DNA of 9,144 bases from CAZNUP01 sp964609775 (GTDB lineage: Bacteria > Patescibacteriota > Microgenomatia > JAMCZE01): positions 1 through 9,144 of the forward strand of contig CAZSSJ010000028.1 in the NCBI GenBank assembly GCA_964609775.1, given 5' to 3'. The notes under the pieces are model-generated. The model saw only the letters and a list, made by a program, of their open reading frames with translations, was not told the DNA's origin and did not search any database. Below, one piece after another: positions 1-5,982 of this stretch (position 1 is the stretch's first letter; every line of letters begins with the position of its first letter). The position numbers and the translations under genes were made by a program.

Positions 1-1
1 A

Positions 2-109
2 GCCACAAACAGTCCCTGCTGGAACGAAGGCCTGGCCCACATCAATTTCTATTCCCTCCGCGACGCCTCCGCCCTGGTCTACTACAAACTAACGGGCAAA
101 GTTGACTAA
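2..109 (+). CDS. C-terminal end of an unidentified protein (5' truncated by window)
   Basis: Frame 2 of the first 109 bases is open from the window edge to a TAA at 107-109 and encodes 35 residues ending KLTGKVD. The composition (NSPCWNEG, INFYSLRDASALVYY) looks like a folded protein tail rather than a chance frame: aromatic residues are regularly spaced and third positions are strongly GC-rich, as in the neighbouring genes. The other two plus frames give less protein-like translations. The gene converges on the FemAB-like gene and their stop codons overlap, sharing CTAA at 106-109. I do not recognise the family from this short tail. Confidence 0.6.
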   Translation, partial: ATNSPCWNEGLAHINFYSLRDASALVYYKLTGKVD

Positions 110-1161
110 ATTTTGGACCGCCACTTTCTCGGCACCTTCTCCAGTCCCCACGTAATCCAATACTTCGGCGACAGGACCAAATCCTGCGCGTGCAGGTAGT
201 TTTTGCGAAAACCGCCAAATCCCGATTTAAACATCAACAAACCCTGTTCATTAGCCCGGTTTTCTGCGCTCACCCCCCACATATTATAAATCTCGCACCC
301 CCGCCTCTTTGCCTCGGCAATCACTTCCCATTGCAGAGCATAATTCACCGGAACGTTTGTTGTTTTCGACCCGCTCTGAAGATAGAAAGCAAACTTGCCA
401 TAAAAAACAATCACCGCCGCGGCCAGAGTCTCACCCTGGTGTTTTCCCAAAAACAGAGCACACTGGCCATCTTTGGCAAAAGTCTCAAACTCCATCTCCA
501 GATATTTTTGCGAGAAAGGCACAAACCCGTGCCTCTTCGCTGCCTCAAGTTGTAAGTCATAAAGCTCCCCGATCTCCCCAATTCCCCCAACATCCCTGAT
601 AATCTCAATCTCCACTCCTTCCCTCCCCGCCCGCCGAACCAGATTCCGGTGCGTCTTTCTCATTCCGGCCAGAATTTCTTCTTCGCTCCCGGAAATAGGA
701 ATGAGCCACGTCTCCTCAGCATGCATGATTGTCGGCGCATCCCGAAAGCCCAGCTGCCGATACGCTTCCCTGTTTTCCTCCGTCACTTCCACCCAGGGAC
801 TGATTCGAATAAAGCTACACTTCTCCTTAATCGCCAGATCTTTAAGGAAATCAACTATAAATTGTAAGAAGTTATGAGTTTTGAGTTTTGCCCGCCCTCG
901 GTCGAGCCGGGGCGAGGCCGGGGAGATTTGAGATTTTAATGGTCCGTGAGGAACGAACAAAAATTTTCCCCGTTTTGCAGAAACCGTAAAGACCTGACAA
1001 ACCCCAATTAATTGTTTACCATACATTCCCACTCGCCAAACCTTCTCTCCTTGGCTCTTCTGAAACTCTCCCCAACTCCAGGATTGCAAAAACGTGTAGT
1101 CTTCCTGAGAAGTCACAAAATTCTCCCAAATTTTTTTGTCTGTAATCTCTTGAGTCTTCAT
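106..1161 (-). CDS. FemAB/FemX-type peptidoglycan bridge aminoacyltransferase
   Basis: This 351-residue protein resembles the FemAB family (lipid II:glycine glycyltransferase type). Known members have two GNAT-like domains and transfer amino acids from aminoacyl-tRNA to the peptidoglycan stem peptide at the inner membrane face. Visible hallmarks are the N-terminal LQSWSWGEFQKSQGEKVWRVG (about residues 25-45), the strand FLFVPHGP (67-74), SFIRISPW (116-123), MRKTHRNLVRRAGREGVEIE (about 166-185) and the C-terminal YNMWGVSAE followed by a glycine-rich FKSGFGG segment. Length is normal for the family once an unusual low-complexity insert at about residues 75-97 is discounted. The ATG at 1159-1161 follows the aminotransferase stop by 4 bases. 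The ribosome site AAGGA lies inside the last codons of that gene, so it is the last gene of the operon. The acceptor and donor amino acid cannot be read from sequence. Confidence 0.85.
   Translation of the reverse strand: MKTQEITDKKIWENFVTSQEDYTFLQSWSWGEFQKSQGEKVWRVGMYGKQLIGVCQVFTVSAKRGKFLFVPHGPLKSQISPASPRLDRGRAKLKTHNFLQFIVDFLKDLAIKEKCSFIRISPWVEVTEENREAYRQLGFRDAPTIMHAEETWLIPISGSEEEILAGMRKTHRNLVRRAGREGVEIEIIRDVGGIGEIGELYDLQLEAAKRHGFVPFSQKYLEMEFETFAKDGQCALFLGKHQGETLAAAVIVFYGKFAFYLQSGSKTTNVPVNYALQWEVIAEAKRRGCEIYNMWGVSAENRANEQGLLMFKSGFGGFRKNYLHAQDLVLSPKYWITWGLEKVPRKWRSKI
868..940. repeat. Low-complexity, GC-rich insert inside the FemAB-like gene
   Basis: On the plus strand a run of GAGTTTTGAGTTTTG is followed by a GC-rich core from 891 to 923 and then GAGATTTGAGATTTT. 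Part of the core can fold: GCCCTC at 894-899 faces GGGGC at 909-913 around TCGA. The insert stays in frame and adds about 20 residues (SPASPRLDRGRAKLKTHN) at the junction between a beta strand and the next helix. The base composition of the core and flanks differs from the surrounding gene. It looks like a short interspersed element captured in frame in a surface loop. Confidence 0.5.
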
Positions 1162-1165
1162 CTAG

Positions 1166-2419
1166 TTAATCCTTATGCTTAAGCCACAACGAAATAACAT
1201 TCACCACCCGCTCGGCATCCACCAGATCAACGTTCACGCCCGTCGGCAGATTAACAATTTTCCCCGTCATTTCCTCCGCCTGGGAACACGATCCTAACCG
1301 ATACCCCGCTTTCTCCAGACTCACTCCTTTTGGCGCCACCACATTGTCATACCAATCTCCGAGAAACACATTTCTCCTGGCTGCAAACCTCCGCAATCCC
1401 TGCGGATCGGAAACGAGAATACTATATCTCAAAAACGAGGATCCTTCACCTCCCGGAAATTTGACCCCGGCCACGCCTCTCAATGCTCCGTCATAATAAT
1501 CCGCCAATCGTTTTCTGTGCCCAATCATTTTCCCCAGATCAGTAAGTTGCGACTCTGCCAACCTTGCCAACGCTCCCGGCATCCCGCGATGAAAAACTTC
1601 CCGCCTTTCTCCTTCTTTTTCCGCTAAGTCCAGCACTTTCGGCAAGATTCCCGCCAACCACAAAGTCCGGTGTAAAGCTTTCCCCAAATTAAAAAAGGCA
1701 TAGGTCTGCAAAATAAGATAAACCAGCGGCGCAAAGACCAACTGCTTAGCAACCCACCACCGTCCACGTTCGGGCAGGCTCTCTGTCAACGCCTGCAAAC
1801 GTTCGTACAGTCCGTCATCATCCGTCACCACCGCCCCGCCCCAAATCCCGGAGATAACCTTATCCCGCCCGAAACTCAAATACGCCGCCCCCCCAAAATT
1901 CCCCAACTTCTCCGTCTTAGATTCGTTCCCCAATCCATGTGCCAAATCCTCAATTAACAACACCTTGTGTTGCCGACAAATCTCCCTAATTTCCCTGATT
2001 TTCCCCATGGCCCCAAACGTTGCCTGAAAAATCACTGCCTTTGTTTTCAAAGTAATCAGTTTCTCTAGCTTTTTCGGGTCTAAATTTAAGCTCTCGTCAA
2101 TGTCACAATAAACCGGTCTCGCCCCGTTCCAGATAATTGAGTTTGGCACTGCCACGCAGGTGAAAGCCTGGATAATAACTTCGTCCCCCGGCCCGATTCC
2201 CAGTGCTTTGAGAAGAAAATACTCTGCCGCCCGCCCGCTTTCACAAAGAATCACGTGTTTTCTCCCCAGAAATAAAGAGATTTTTCCCACCAACCTTCCT
2301 TCCGCCTGGAAATCAAGATACGCCCATGGCTGAAGAAACAACCAAAAACTCCTCACCACGTCAGAGAATGAATAATTCGGAATAAGCGAAATAGCAATAG
2401 GTTTAAACGGATTTCTCAC
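1166..2419 (-). CDS. DegT/DnrJ/EryC1/StrS-family PLP-dependent aminotransferase
   Basis: This 417-residue fold-type I PLP enzyme belongs to the sugar aminotransferase (DegT/AHBA) family. Members typically aminate nucleotide-linked keto-sugars. The sequence shows the N-terminal substrate/PLP-phosphate region CESGRAAEYFLLKALGIGPGDEVI (59-82) and the strand VPNSIIWNGARPVYCDID (91-108). It also has the PLP-ring aspartate in LIEDLAHGLG (D158) and the Schiff-base lysine candidate in SFGRDKVISGIWGGAVV (K187). The C-terminal third (after about 270) carries the family's small domain with YSILVSDPQGLRRF. The start is GTG at 2417-2419, overlapping the stop of the Mur-ligase-like gene as GTGA, a typical translational coupling arrangement. 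Within this operon it may make an amino-sugar for cell-surface glycans, but the substrate is not determinable. Confidence 0.85.
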   Translation of the reverse strand: MRNPFKPIAISLIPNYSFSDVVRSFWLFLQPWAYLDFQAEGRLVGKISLFLGRKHVILCESGRAAEYFLLKALGIGPGDEVIIQAFTCVAVPNSIIWNGARPVYCDIDESLNLDPKKLEKLITLKTKAVIFQATFGAMGKIREIREICRQHKVLLIEDLAHGLGNESKTEKLGNFGGAAYLSFGRDKVISGIWGGAVVTDDDGLYERLQALTESLPERGRWWVAKQLVFAPLVYLILQTYAFFNLGKALHRTLWLAGILPKVLDLAEKEGERREVFHRGMPGALARLAESQLTDLGKMIGHRKRLADYYDGALRGVAGVKFPGGEGSSFLRYSILVSDPQGLRRFAARRNVFLGDWYDNVVAPKGVSLEKAGYRLGSCSQAEEMTGKIVNLPTGVNVDLVDAERVVNVISLWLKHKD

Positions 2420-3768
2420 CTGTTCCCTTCCACTGCTGTAAGCACCGCTTTTGGCATCTTTCCCTGAAATAAAATCACCACATTTTTCCCCCGATAACTG
2501 CGCACTTTCTCGACTAGCTCCCGGAAATCTGTCACCAGTTGAGCATCCATACTGGCATTAAGTTCAGAAAAGAAATTATCATGAGTCACTAGAACCGTGT
2601 CGACAGCCTTAAGTTCCCTGCCAATTTTCTCATGATCCGCTTTCCCTCTTTCCCCCAGCTCCATGATCCCCGGCGTCACCACAATTTTCCTAAACCCCTC
2701 CCAAATCTGCAAATAATCAAGTGCGGAAAAAAATGATTCAAAAGAATTATTATAGCTATTATCAATAATATATTCATTTTCTCCTATTTTCTTAATCTTC
2801 GGATAAATAAGATCCGGTGAGAATTTTCCAAGCGCTGCTGATATCTCCGGCAAACTCATCCCCAAAAGCCGGGCCATTTTAATTACCGCCACCACATTCC
2901 GCACCGGTTGCTTGCCAACCAGCGGCACCGCAAACTTCTCCCCGGCATAACCAAACTCGACATAATCCCGAAGAACCCGGACACTTTTTGTCTCTCCAAG
3001 GCTAAAATCTTCCTCCGCCACCAAACCATTTTTCCGCGAAGGAAGCGCTTCAACAAGTTCCATTTTCGCCCGCCGTAAATTCTCCTGACTGCCAAAAAGC
3101 TCTAAATGCTGATCCCCGATCCCGGTCACAATTCCAAACTTCGGCCTGACCATCTCACAAATCTTCTTAATTTCCCCCCGCCGGTAAGCCCCCATTTCCA
3201 CCACAAAAAAATCCTCATCTCCCCGAAGTTTTCTAAGCACCGTCTGCGCCACCCCAATCTCGGAATTATCATTCCCCTCCGTACTTTGCACTTTAAACTT
3301 TGAACTTAAAACTTGCTTAAGTATCTCCTTCGTACTGCTCTTCCCATAACTCCCAGCAATTCCGATCACCCCACCTTTAAATTTCTTCATCTTTACCCCA
3401 GCCCGATAGACGAGCACTTCTTTCCAAAACCAAAAGGGGGGTGTCACTACTGCCACGGAGACCGCGCTGACTACCGGCACCAGCAAAACAACCAGCACCC
3501 GAAACATAAAATTATTCTCCCCGACCAGAAAACCCGCCACGCCAAGGCCGAGAAGCAAGCTCAAAATTGCCCTTGCCGTCCACCTCGGCCGATACCACTT
3601 AAGGAGATTAAATTGTTCCCTCAAAGCCCTTGATAAATCACTCCGCTCGGCAATCCCGGCCAAAAACCGGTCACGGCGATATTCTTTGAGCTGCCAGAGA
3701 TATGTCCAATATAAAACCTGGTGGACAACAATAACCAGGCTGATCAGAAAAGTCAAAAAATCAGTCAT
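2416..3768 (-). CDS. Membrane-anchored MurF-like Mur ligase
   Basis: From the preferred ATG at 3766-3768 this is a 450-residue protein. Residues about 4-26 and 66-115 are strongly hydrophobic and predict an N-terminal membrane segment and a further hydrophobic hairpin. The Mur-ligase ATPase core begins at about 132. It has the P-loop AGSYGKSSTKE (138-148), VVEMGAYRRGEI (189-200), VTGIGDQHLELFGS (214-227), the IIDNSYNNSFESF region that corresponds to the IDDSYNANP segment of MurF (334-346), and PGIMELGERGKADHEKIG (366-383). Classical MurF ligates D-Ala-D-Ala to UDP-MurNAc-tripeptide, but here the usual N-terminal uridine-binding domain is replaced by membrane segments, so the substrate may be lipid-linked. 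A longer frame opens at 3822, but the Met at 3768 leads directly into the membrane helix and leaves only an 8-base ATGACTGA overlap with the hydrolase stop. Confidence 0.8.
   Translation of the reverse strand: MTDFLTFLISLVIVVHQVLYWTYLWQLKEYRRDRFLAGIAERSDLSRALREQFNLLKWYRPRWTARAILSLLLGLGVAGFLVGENNFMFRVLVVLLVPVVSAVSVAVVTPPFWFWKEVLVYRAGVKMKKFKGGVIGIAGSYGKSSTKEILKQVLSSKFKVQSTEGNDNSEIGVAQTVLRKLRGDEDFFVVEMGAYRRGEIKKICEMVRPKFGIVTGIGDQHLELFGSQENLRRAKMELVEALPSRKNGLVAEEDFSLGETKSVRVLRDYVEFGYAGEKFAVPLVGKQPVRNVVAVIKMARLLGMSLPEISAALGKFSPDLIYPKIKKIGENEYIIDNSYNNSFESFFSALDYLQIWEGFRKIVVTPGIMELGERGKADHEKIGRELKAVDTVLVTHDNFFSELNASMDAQLVTDFRELVEKVRSYRGKNVVILFQGKMPKAVLTAVEGNR
3281..3316. repeat. Short tandem-like A/T repeat inside the Mur ligase gene
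   Basis: The plus strand reads as imperfect copies of an ACTTTGAACTTTAAA-like unit between 3281 and 3316. On the coding strand this gives AAGTTTTAAGTTCAAAGTTT and encodes SSKFKVQS at residues 155-162, between the P-loop helix and the NDNSEIG segment. The length of the protein here looks normal, so the unit has replaced rather than extended the loop, or the gene sequence is simply repetitive. It resembles the AAAACTCAAAACTC stretch in the FemAB-like gene. Confidence 0.35.
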
Positions 3769-4468
3769 GCAGAAACTCTGAAATAGTCTTAGCCACTTCC
3801 TTGCTCCGCCGATAGGGCACACCGTGATCTCCTCCCGGAATAATCACCAGTTTCGACCCCCTGATTCCCTCGTGCATCAATCTCCCCATCCACAAAGGGG
3901 TCGTGTGATCACTTTCTCCCCAAACAATGAGTGTCGGAGCAGAAATTTTCTCTAAAGCCGGAGCCAAATCCTCCTCAACCACCTTCTTCATGGTTTCTCT
4001 GAGAAGCCCAAACGACCCTCGATAATCTTCTGAGGCCACATATGGCCATAAAAACCGCATTCCATCTTTCAGATCCCGTGGCGTAAAATTTGTCACGAAC
4101 TTCAAAATCTTGATTTTCCACGATCTGCTCTTAATTCCGGCACTGTCAACTAATATCAACTTGTCAAGAAACTCCGGCTTACCGGAGGCAAGTTTAATTG
4201 CCACTCTCCCCCCATAGGAATGTCCGACCAAAATCGCCCTGCTAACCTTTTCCCTGACTAAAAATCCCTTAATATCCTCAGCATAGTCCTCTAATCCATA
4301 TGGCCGGCTAAGCGGGCTTTTCCCAAATCCCGGAAGATCCAGGGCATAACAGGTATATTCGTCTTTCAGCTGGTCAACCACCTCATCCCACGAGCTCAAA
4401 TCCTTGCTCCAGCCGTGAAGAAAAACGAGCGTCTTTTCGCCTTTGCCTGTCTTTTTGAAGTTAAGCAC
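3761..4468 (-). CDS. Alpha/beta hydrolase
   Basis: This 235-residue protein is a compact, complete alpha/beta-hydrolase fold enzyme. The oxyanion-hole motif HGW is at 18-20 and the nucleophile elbow is GHSYGG with Ser84. The acid is Asp187 in WGESDHTTP, and the catalytic His215 is in PGGDHGVPY. A lid region spans about 112-170. There is no signal peptide or membrane segment, so it should be cytosolic. The substrate class (ester, thioester or C-C bond) cannot be inferred. It is the first gene of the leftward envelope operon. The start is GTG at 4466-4468, directly downstream of an extended -10 box with no room for a Shine-Dalgarno site. Its TGA overlaps the start of the Mur-ligase-like gene by 8 bases. 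Confidence 0.85.
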   Translation of the reverse strand: MLNFKKTGKGEKTLVFLHGWSKDLSSWDEVVDQLKDEYTCYALDLPGFGKSPLSRPYGLEDYAEDIKGFLVREKVSRAILVGHSYGGRVAIKLASGKPEFLDKLILVDSAGIKSRSWKIKILKFVTNFTPRDLKDGMRFLWPYVASEDYRGSFGLLRETMKKVVEEDLAPALEKISAPTLIVWGESDHTTPLWMGRLMHEGIRGSKLVIIPGGDHGVPYRRSKEVAKTISEFLHD

Positions 4469-4474
4469 TACCTA

Positions 4475-4483
4475 ATTCTAGCA
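4475..4483 (-). promoter_or_regulatory. Extended -10 promoter of the envelope operon, predicted leaderless
   Basis: On the minus strand TGCTAGAAT gives an extended -10 element (TGn plus TAGAAT, 5 of 6 to consensus) that ends 6 bases before the GTG start of the hydrolase at 4468. Transcription would therefore begin at or within a base or two of the start codon. No good -35 is seen at 17 bases; TTGCCG lies at 20 bases. It faces, and partly shares space with, the rightward promoter at 4488-4516. Confidence 0.55.
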
Positions 4484-4487
4484 AATC

Positions 4488-4516
4488 TTGACTTTTTCAT
4501 CGGCAAAACCTAATAT
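4488..4516 (+). promoter_or_regulatory. Sigma70-type promoter of the small frameshifted gene, predicted leaderless
   Basis: TTGACT at 4488-4493 and TAATAT at 4511-4516 are separated by exactly 17 bases and match the housekeeping consensus at 5 of 6 positions each. The -10 box ends 7 bases before ATG at 4524, so the predicted transcript starts on or next to the A of the start codon. The TTG at 4488 is the -35 box, not a translation start. Confidence 0.65.
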
Positions 4517-4523
4517 CCGAATC

Positions 4524-4816
4524 ATGAACACAATAAATGACCTCGAAACCAATAGCAACCCTCCCTTTGAGGAAACTGTCCAAGTGTCAATCGGAAATAA
4601 AGCGCTGCTTGGAATACTCACCGCAGAAGGCCTTGGACAAGCAACAGTAACACTAGACGACGGTATAGGAGCATAGCGGGAACCCTTTCTTTAAGAGGTA
4701 CTACAGAGCTTGGGAGACGAGCTCGGGTGTATGAATTTCAAAGCCAAGACATAACCAGACCAATACAATTTGGACTTGAAACCGTCACAGTCCTATCACG
4801 AAAGCCTACCAAATAG
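4524..4816 (+). pseudogene. Small unrecognised protein, probably split by a -1 frameshift
   Basis: The ATG frame from 4524 encodes 50 residues ending LDDGIGA before TAG at 4674-4676. The -1 frame is open across the same point and continues to TAG at 4814-4816. It reads IAGTLSLRGTTELGRRARVYEF and ends LSRKPTK. Both halves look like real beta-rich protein sequence, and joined they give a protein of about 96 residues. The shift would lie roughly between 4650 and 4678. No slippery heptamer is visible there, so a real mutation or a one-base assembly error is more likely than programmed frameshifting. I do not recognise the family. It is transcribed away from the envelope operon from its own strong promoter. 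Confidence 0.5.
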
Positions 4817-4900
4817 ATTCAACTCTCTTCGCTATTTAAATCAAGATCTGACTTAAACTCCTATTTTTACTATGTTTCCAACTTTAGAAACCTCCTAGCG

Positions 4901-4906
4901 TATAAT
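4901..4906 (+). promoter_or_regulatory. Perfect -10 box TATAAT, predicted leaderless start
   Basis: TATAAT at 4901-4906 ends 6 bases before the ATG at 4913. No Shine-Dalgarno site fits in the gap, so a leaderless transcript is expected. No convincing -35 box is seen; TTTCCA at 4875-4880 is at a poor 20-base spacing. Confidence 0.55.
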
Positions 4907-4912
4907 ACCAAT

Positions 4913-5251
4913 ATGCAGGAAAAATCAGCCCCGACAGTCCAAATCTCAAAGCTCAACGAGATCCTCATTATTCTCTCGCTCAGCACGCTCCTCCTGTCCC
5001 TAATTGCCTTCAACCTCAAAATCATCTCCTCCCCGCTTCCGTCACCGACCACCCCGCAAGGGGAAACGGAGCTAATCCCTGCCCCTTCACCCACACCTTC
5101 AGGCGACCGACCAACTCAAATAATCAACCCTTATCCCCTCCTCACTCTCACCGAGCAGCAGGTTGCCAGCCCGTCGCAGGTTCCTCCCGCCACCGAGAGC
5201 GCCATCATCAGTTCCCCCAGCGCCGAACAATCGCTAAAAAATAGTCCTTAA
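4913..5251 (+). CDS. Small single-pass membrane protein with a Pro/Ser/Thr-rich outer tail
   Basis: The 112-residue product has a short N-terminal stretch, one strongly hydrophobic segment at about residues 16-41 (ILIILSLSTLLLSLIAFNLKII) and then a Pro/Ser/Thr-rich, low-complexity tail of about 70 residues with PSPTTPQGE and PAPSPTPSGD. This layout suggests an uncleaved N-terminal anchor with a disordered extracytoplasmic tail. There is no lipobox. I recognise no domain. The start is supported by the perfect -10 box directly upstream. It converges on the minus-strand gene at 5260 with only 8 bases between stops and no obvious terminator. Confidence 0.65.
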   Translation: MQEKSAPTVQISKLNEILIILSLSTLLLSLIAFNLKIISSPLPSPTTPQGETELIPAPSPTPSGDRPTQIINPYPLLTLTEQQVASPSQVPPATESAIISSPSAEQSLKNSP

Positions 5252-5259
5252 ATTCACTT

Positions 5260-5544
5260 TCACGCCAACTTCGCCCGGTGGGTCAAAATGTTCGCCCAGG
5301 TATGCAGATCGTCAATATATTCAGGATCAAAGGCCGAAGTTTTTCTTAATCTCTCAAACTCAATTTTAAATTTCTGAAACGTCGGTTCAAACCGGCTTGA
5401 CCGCTCGGCCTTTTCCAATCTTTCCAGATATTCTTTTGTTTCATCCGTAAACTGCCGCACCCGGGGAGCTCGGTCCTCAGCCGCAAATCTGGCAATTCGG
5501 ACCAGGTTAAGGGCAATGTTCATCACAATTTCCGAAGCTTTCAT
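5260..5544 (-). CDS. Small helical protein of unknown function
   Basis: The 94-residue product is predicted almost wholly alpha-helical, with charged amphipathic stretches such as FTDETKEYLERLEKAE (about 32-47) and FEPTFQKFKIEFERLRK. It ends in a distinctive THWAN-like tail, DLHTWANILTHRAKLA. I have a general memory of small CPR proteins ending this way, but no function is known to me. There is no membrane segment or Cys cluster. The ATG at 5542-5544 lies 16 bases from the edge of the REP-like hairpin at 5560-5602, and the DUF5674-like remnant precedes it on the same strand, so the two may once have formed a pair. Confidence 0.6.
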   Translation of the reverse strand: MKASEIVMNIALNLVRIARFAAEDRAPRVRQFTDETKEYLERLEKAERSSRFEPTFQKFKIEFERLRKTSAFDPEYIDDLHTWANILTHRAKLA

Positions 5545-5556
5545 AGAAATTCACTG

Positions 5557-5740
5557 TCATGCTGAACTTACTTGCACGAAGTGCAATCGAAGTGTTTCAG
5601 CATCTACATATTTTCTGACGATCTCTTCCATTTTCTCCCTTATCCCCGAATCCAAGACCGCTCGGCTTGGGTTATCATCCTTCGGCATCCGACCTTTTCA
5701 GTTCTTCATCAGTCAATTTTGATTTAACAATTAATAGCAT
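5557..5740 (-). pseudogene. Probable DUF5674 remnant with its middle deleted and out of frame
   Basis: A reading frame starting at ATG 5738-5740 gives MLLIVKSKLTDEELKRSDAEG and then TGA at 5675-5677. This resembles the N-terminus of DUF5674 proteins (hydrophobic strand, then K-x-x-E-E-L-K). The neighbouring frame, from 5688 to the stop at 5557-5559, reads DDNPSRAVLDSGIREKMEEIV, which resembles the family's C-terminal NRSR-x-V...IR-K-I-x-E-IV signature. DUF5674 proteins are about 110 residues, so some 50-60 central residues are absent. The last 15 residues of the second part come from the REP-like hairpin. The family assignment is from memory of motifs only. Confidence 0.4.
5560..5602. repeat. 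REP-like two-tier palindromic hairpin
   Basis: An outer inverted repeat TGCTGAA (5560-5566) / TTCAGCA (5596-5602) encloses a second perfect hairpin, TTGCAC (5572-5577) GAA GTGCAA (5581-5586). The outer arms resemble the TGCTGAA...TTCAGCA palindromic repeats that recur in many bacterial genomes. Only one copy is in this window. It lies between the helical small gene and the DUF5674-like remnant and supplies the tail of the latter's frame. Confidence 0.6.
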
Positions 5741-5796
5741 AGGCCGTCTTTTCCGTTCGCATTCATCCTTGGGAGCAAGGCTCCTAAGGTTTCTGC

Positions 5797-5814
5797 GAGC
5801 AGTAAAAGAACTAA
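5797..5814. repeat. 18-bp direct repeat, copy 1
   Basis: GAGCAGTAAAAGAACTAA, identical to the copy at 5917-5934, 120 bases away. It directly precedes stem 2 of the hairpin cluster. Confidence 0.85.
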
Positions 5815-5916
5815 GGCCGCATTCATTAACAACTTGACTAATGTTTCGGAAAGGAATGCGGCACAAAGGGCCGTAACCCAAAACACCTGTAAATATTGTT
5901 TTGGGACGAGCCCTAA

Positions 5917-5934
5917 GAGCAGTAAAAGAACTAA
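5917..5934. repeat. 18-bp direct repeat, copy 2
   Basis: GAGCAGTAAAAGAACTAA, identical to copy 1. Both copies are preceded by a CCTAA a short distance upstream: 3 bases before this one, longer before copy 1. Confidence 0.85.
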
Positions 5935-5948
5935 TTAACAAAACATTT

Positions 5949-5982
5949 ACTATCCGATCGTTAAGTAATTGTTTAATTAATT
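5949..5982. repeat. 34-bp direct repeat flanking the PaaX/Cas2-fold gene, left copy
   Basis: Begins ACTATCCGATCG and ends TTAATT. It matches the copy at 6642-6675 at 32 of 34 positions. It contains the imperfect 16-bp palindrome TTAAGTAATTGTTTAA at 5961-5976. Its right edge runs 2 bases into the stop codon of the minus-strand gene at 5981. Confidence 0.85.

Larger units (their letters stand above)
5767..5934. other. Cluster of three stem-loops with two copies of an 18-mer; candidate structured RNA or mobile scar
   Basis: Stem 1: CCTTGGGAGC (5767-5776), loop AAG, GCTCCTAAGG (5780-5789), ten pairs with one G-T. Stem 2: GCCGCATTC (5816-5824) and GAATGCGGC (5854-5862), nine perfect pairs across 29 bases. 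Stem 3: CCCAAAACA (5877-5885) and TGTTTTGGG (5897-5905), nine perfect pairs, with an outer GGGC (5868-5871) / GCCC (5910-5913). Two identical 18-mers lie after stem 1 and after stem 3. A minus-strand frame is open across most of this stretch, but its translation looks non-native. The order of stems and repeats suggests a selected structure or a mobile relic. Neither the strand nor a promoter is determined. Confidence 0.45.

Noticed and set aside
190..608. Plus-strand ORFs opposite the FemAB-like gene
   Set aside because: Shadows of the minus-strand gene; translations are Pro/His/Ser-rich and lack protein character.
3769..3822. Upstream start of the Mur ligase (MCPIGGARKW...)
   Set aside because: It would overlap the hydrolase by 62 bases and place a non-hydrophobic stretch before the membrane helix. 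The Met at 3768 fits better.
4650..4680. Programmed -1 frameshift in the small gene
   Set aside because: No X XXY YYZ heptamer or following stem-loop is visible around the shift point.
5516..5722. 68-residue plus-strand ORF
   Set aside because: It runs antisense across the start of the helical small gene, the REP-like hairpin and the DUF5674-like remnant; no start signal or domain.
5675..5941. 88-residue minus-strand ORF as an intact gene
   Set aside because: Its upstream two thirds is the stem-loop and repeat cluster and reads like translated non-coding DNA (SSFTA twice from the 18-mer). Only the last 21 residues look protein-like, and they belong to the remnant.
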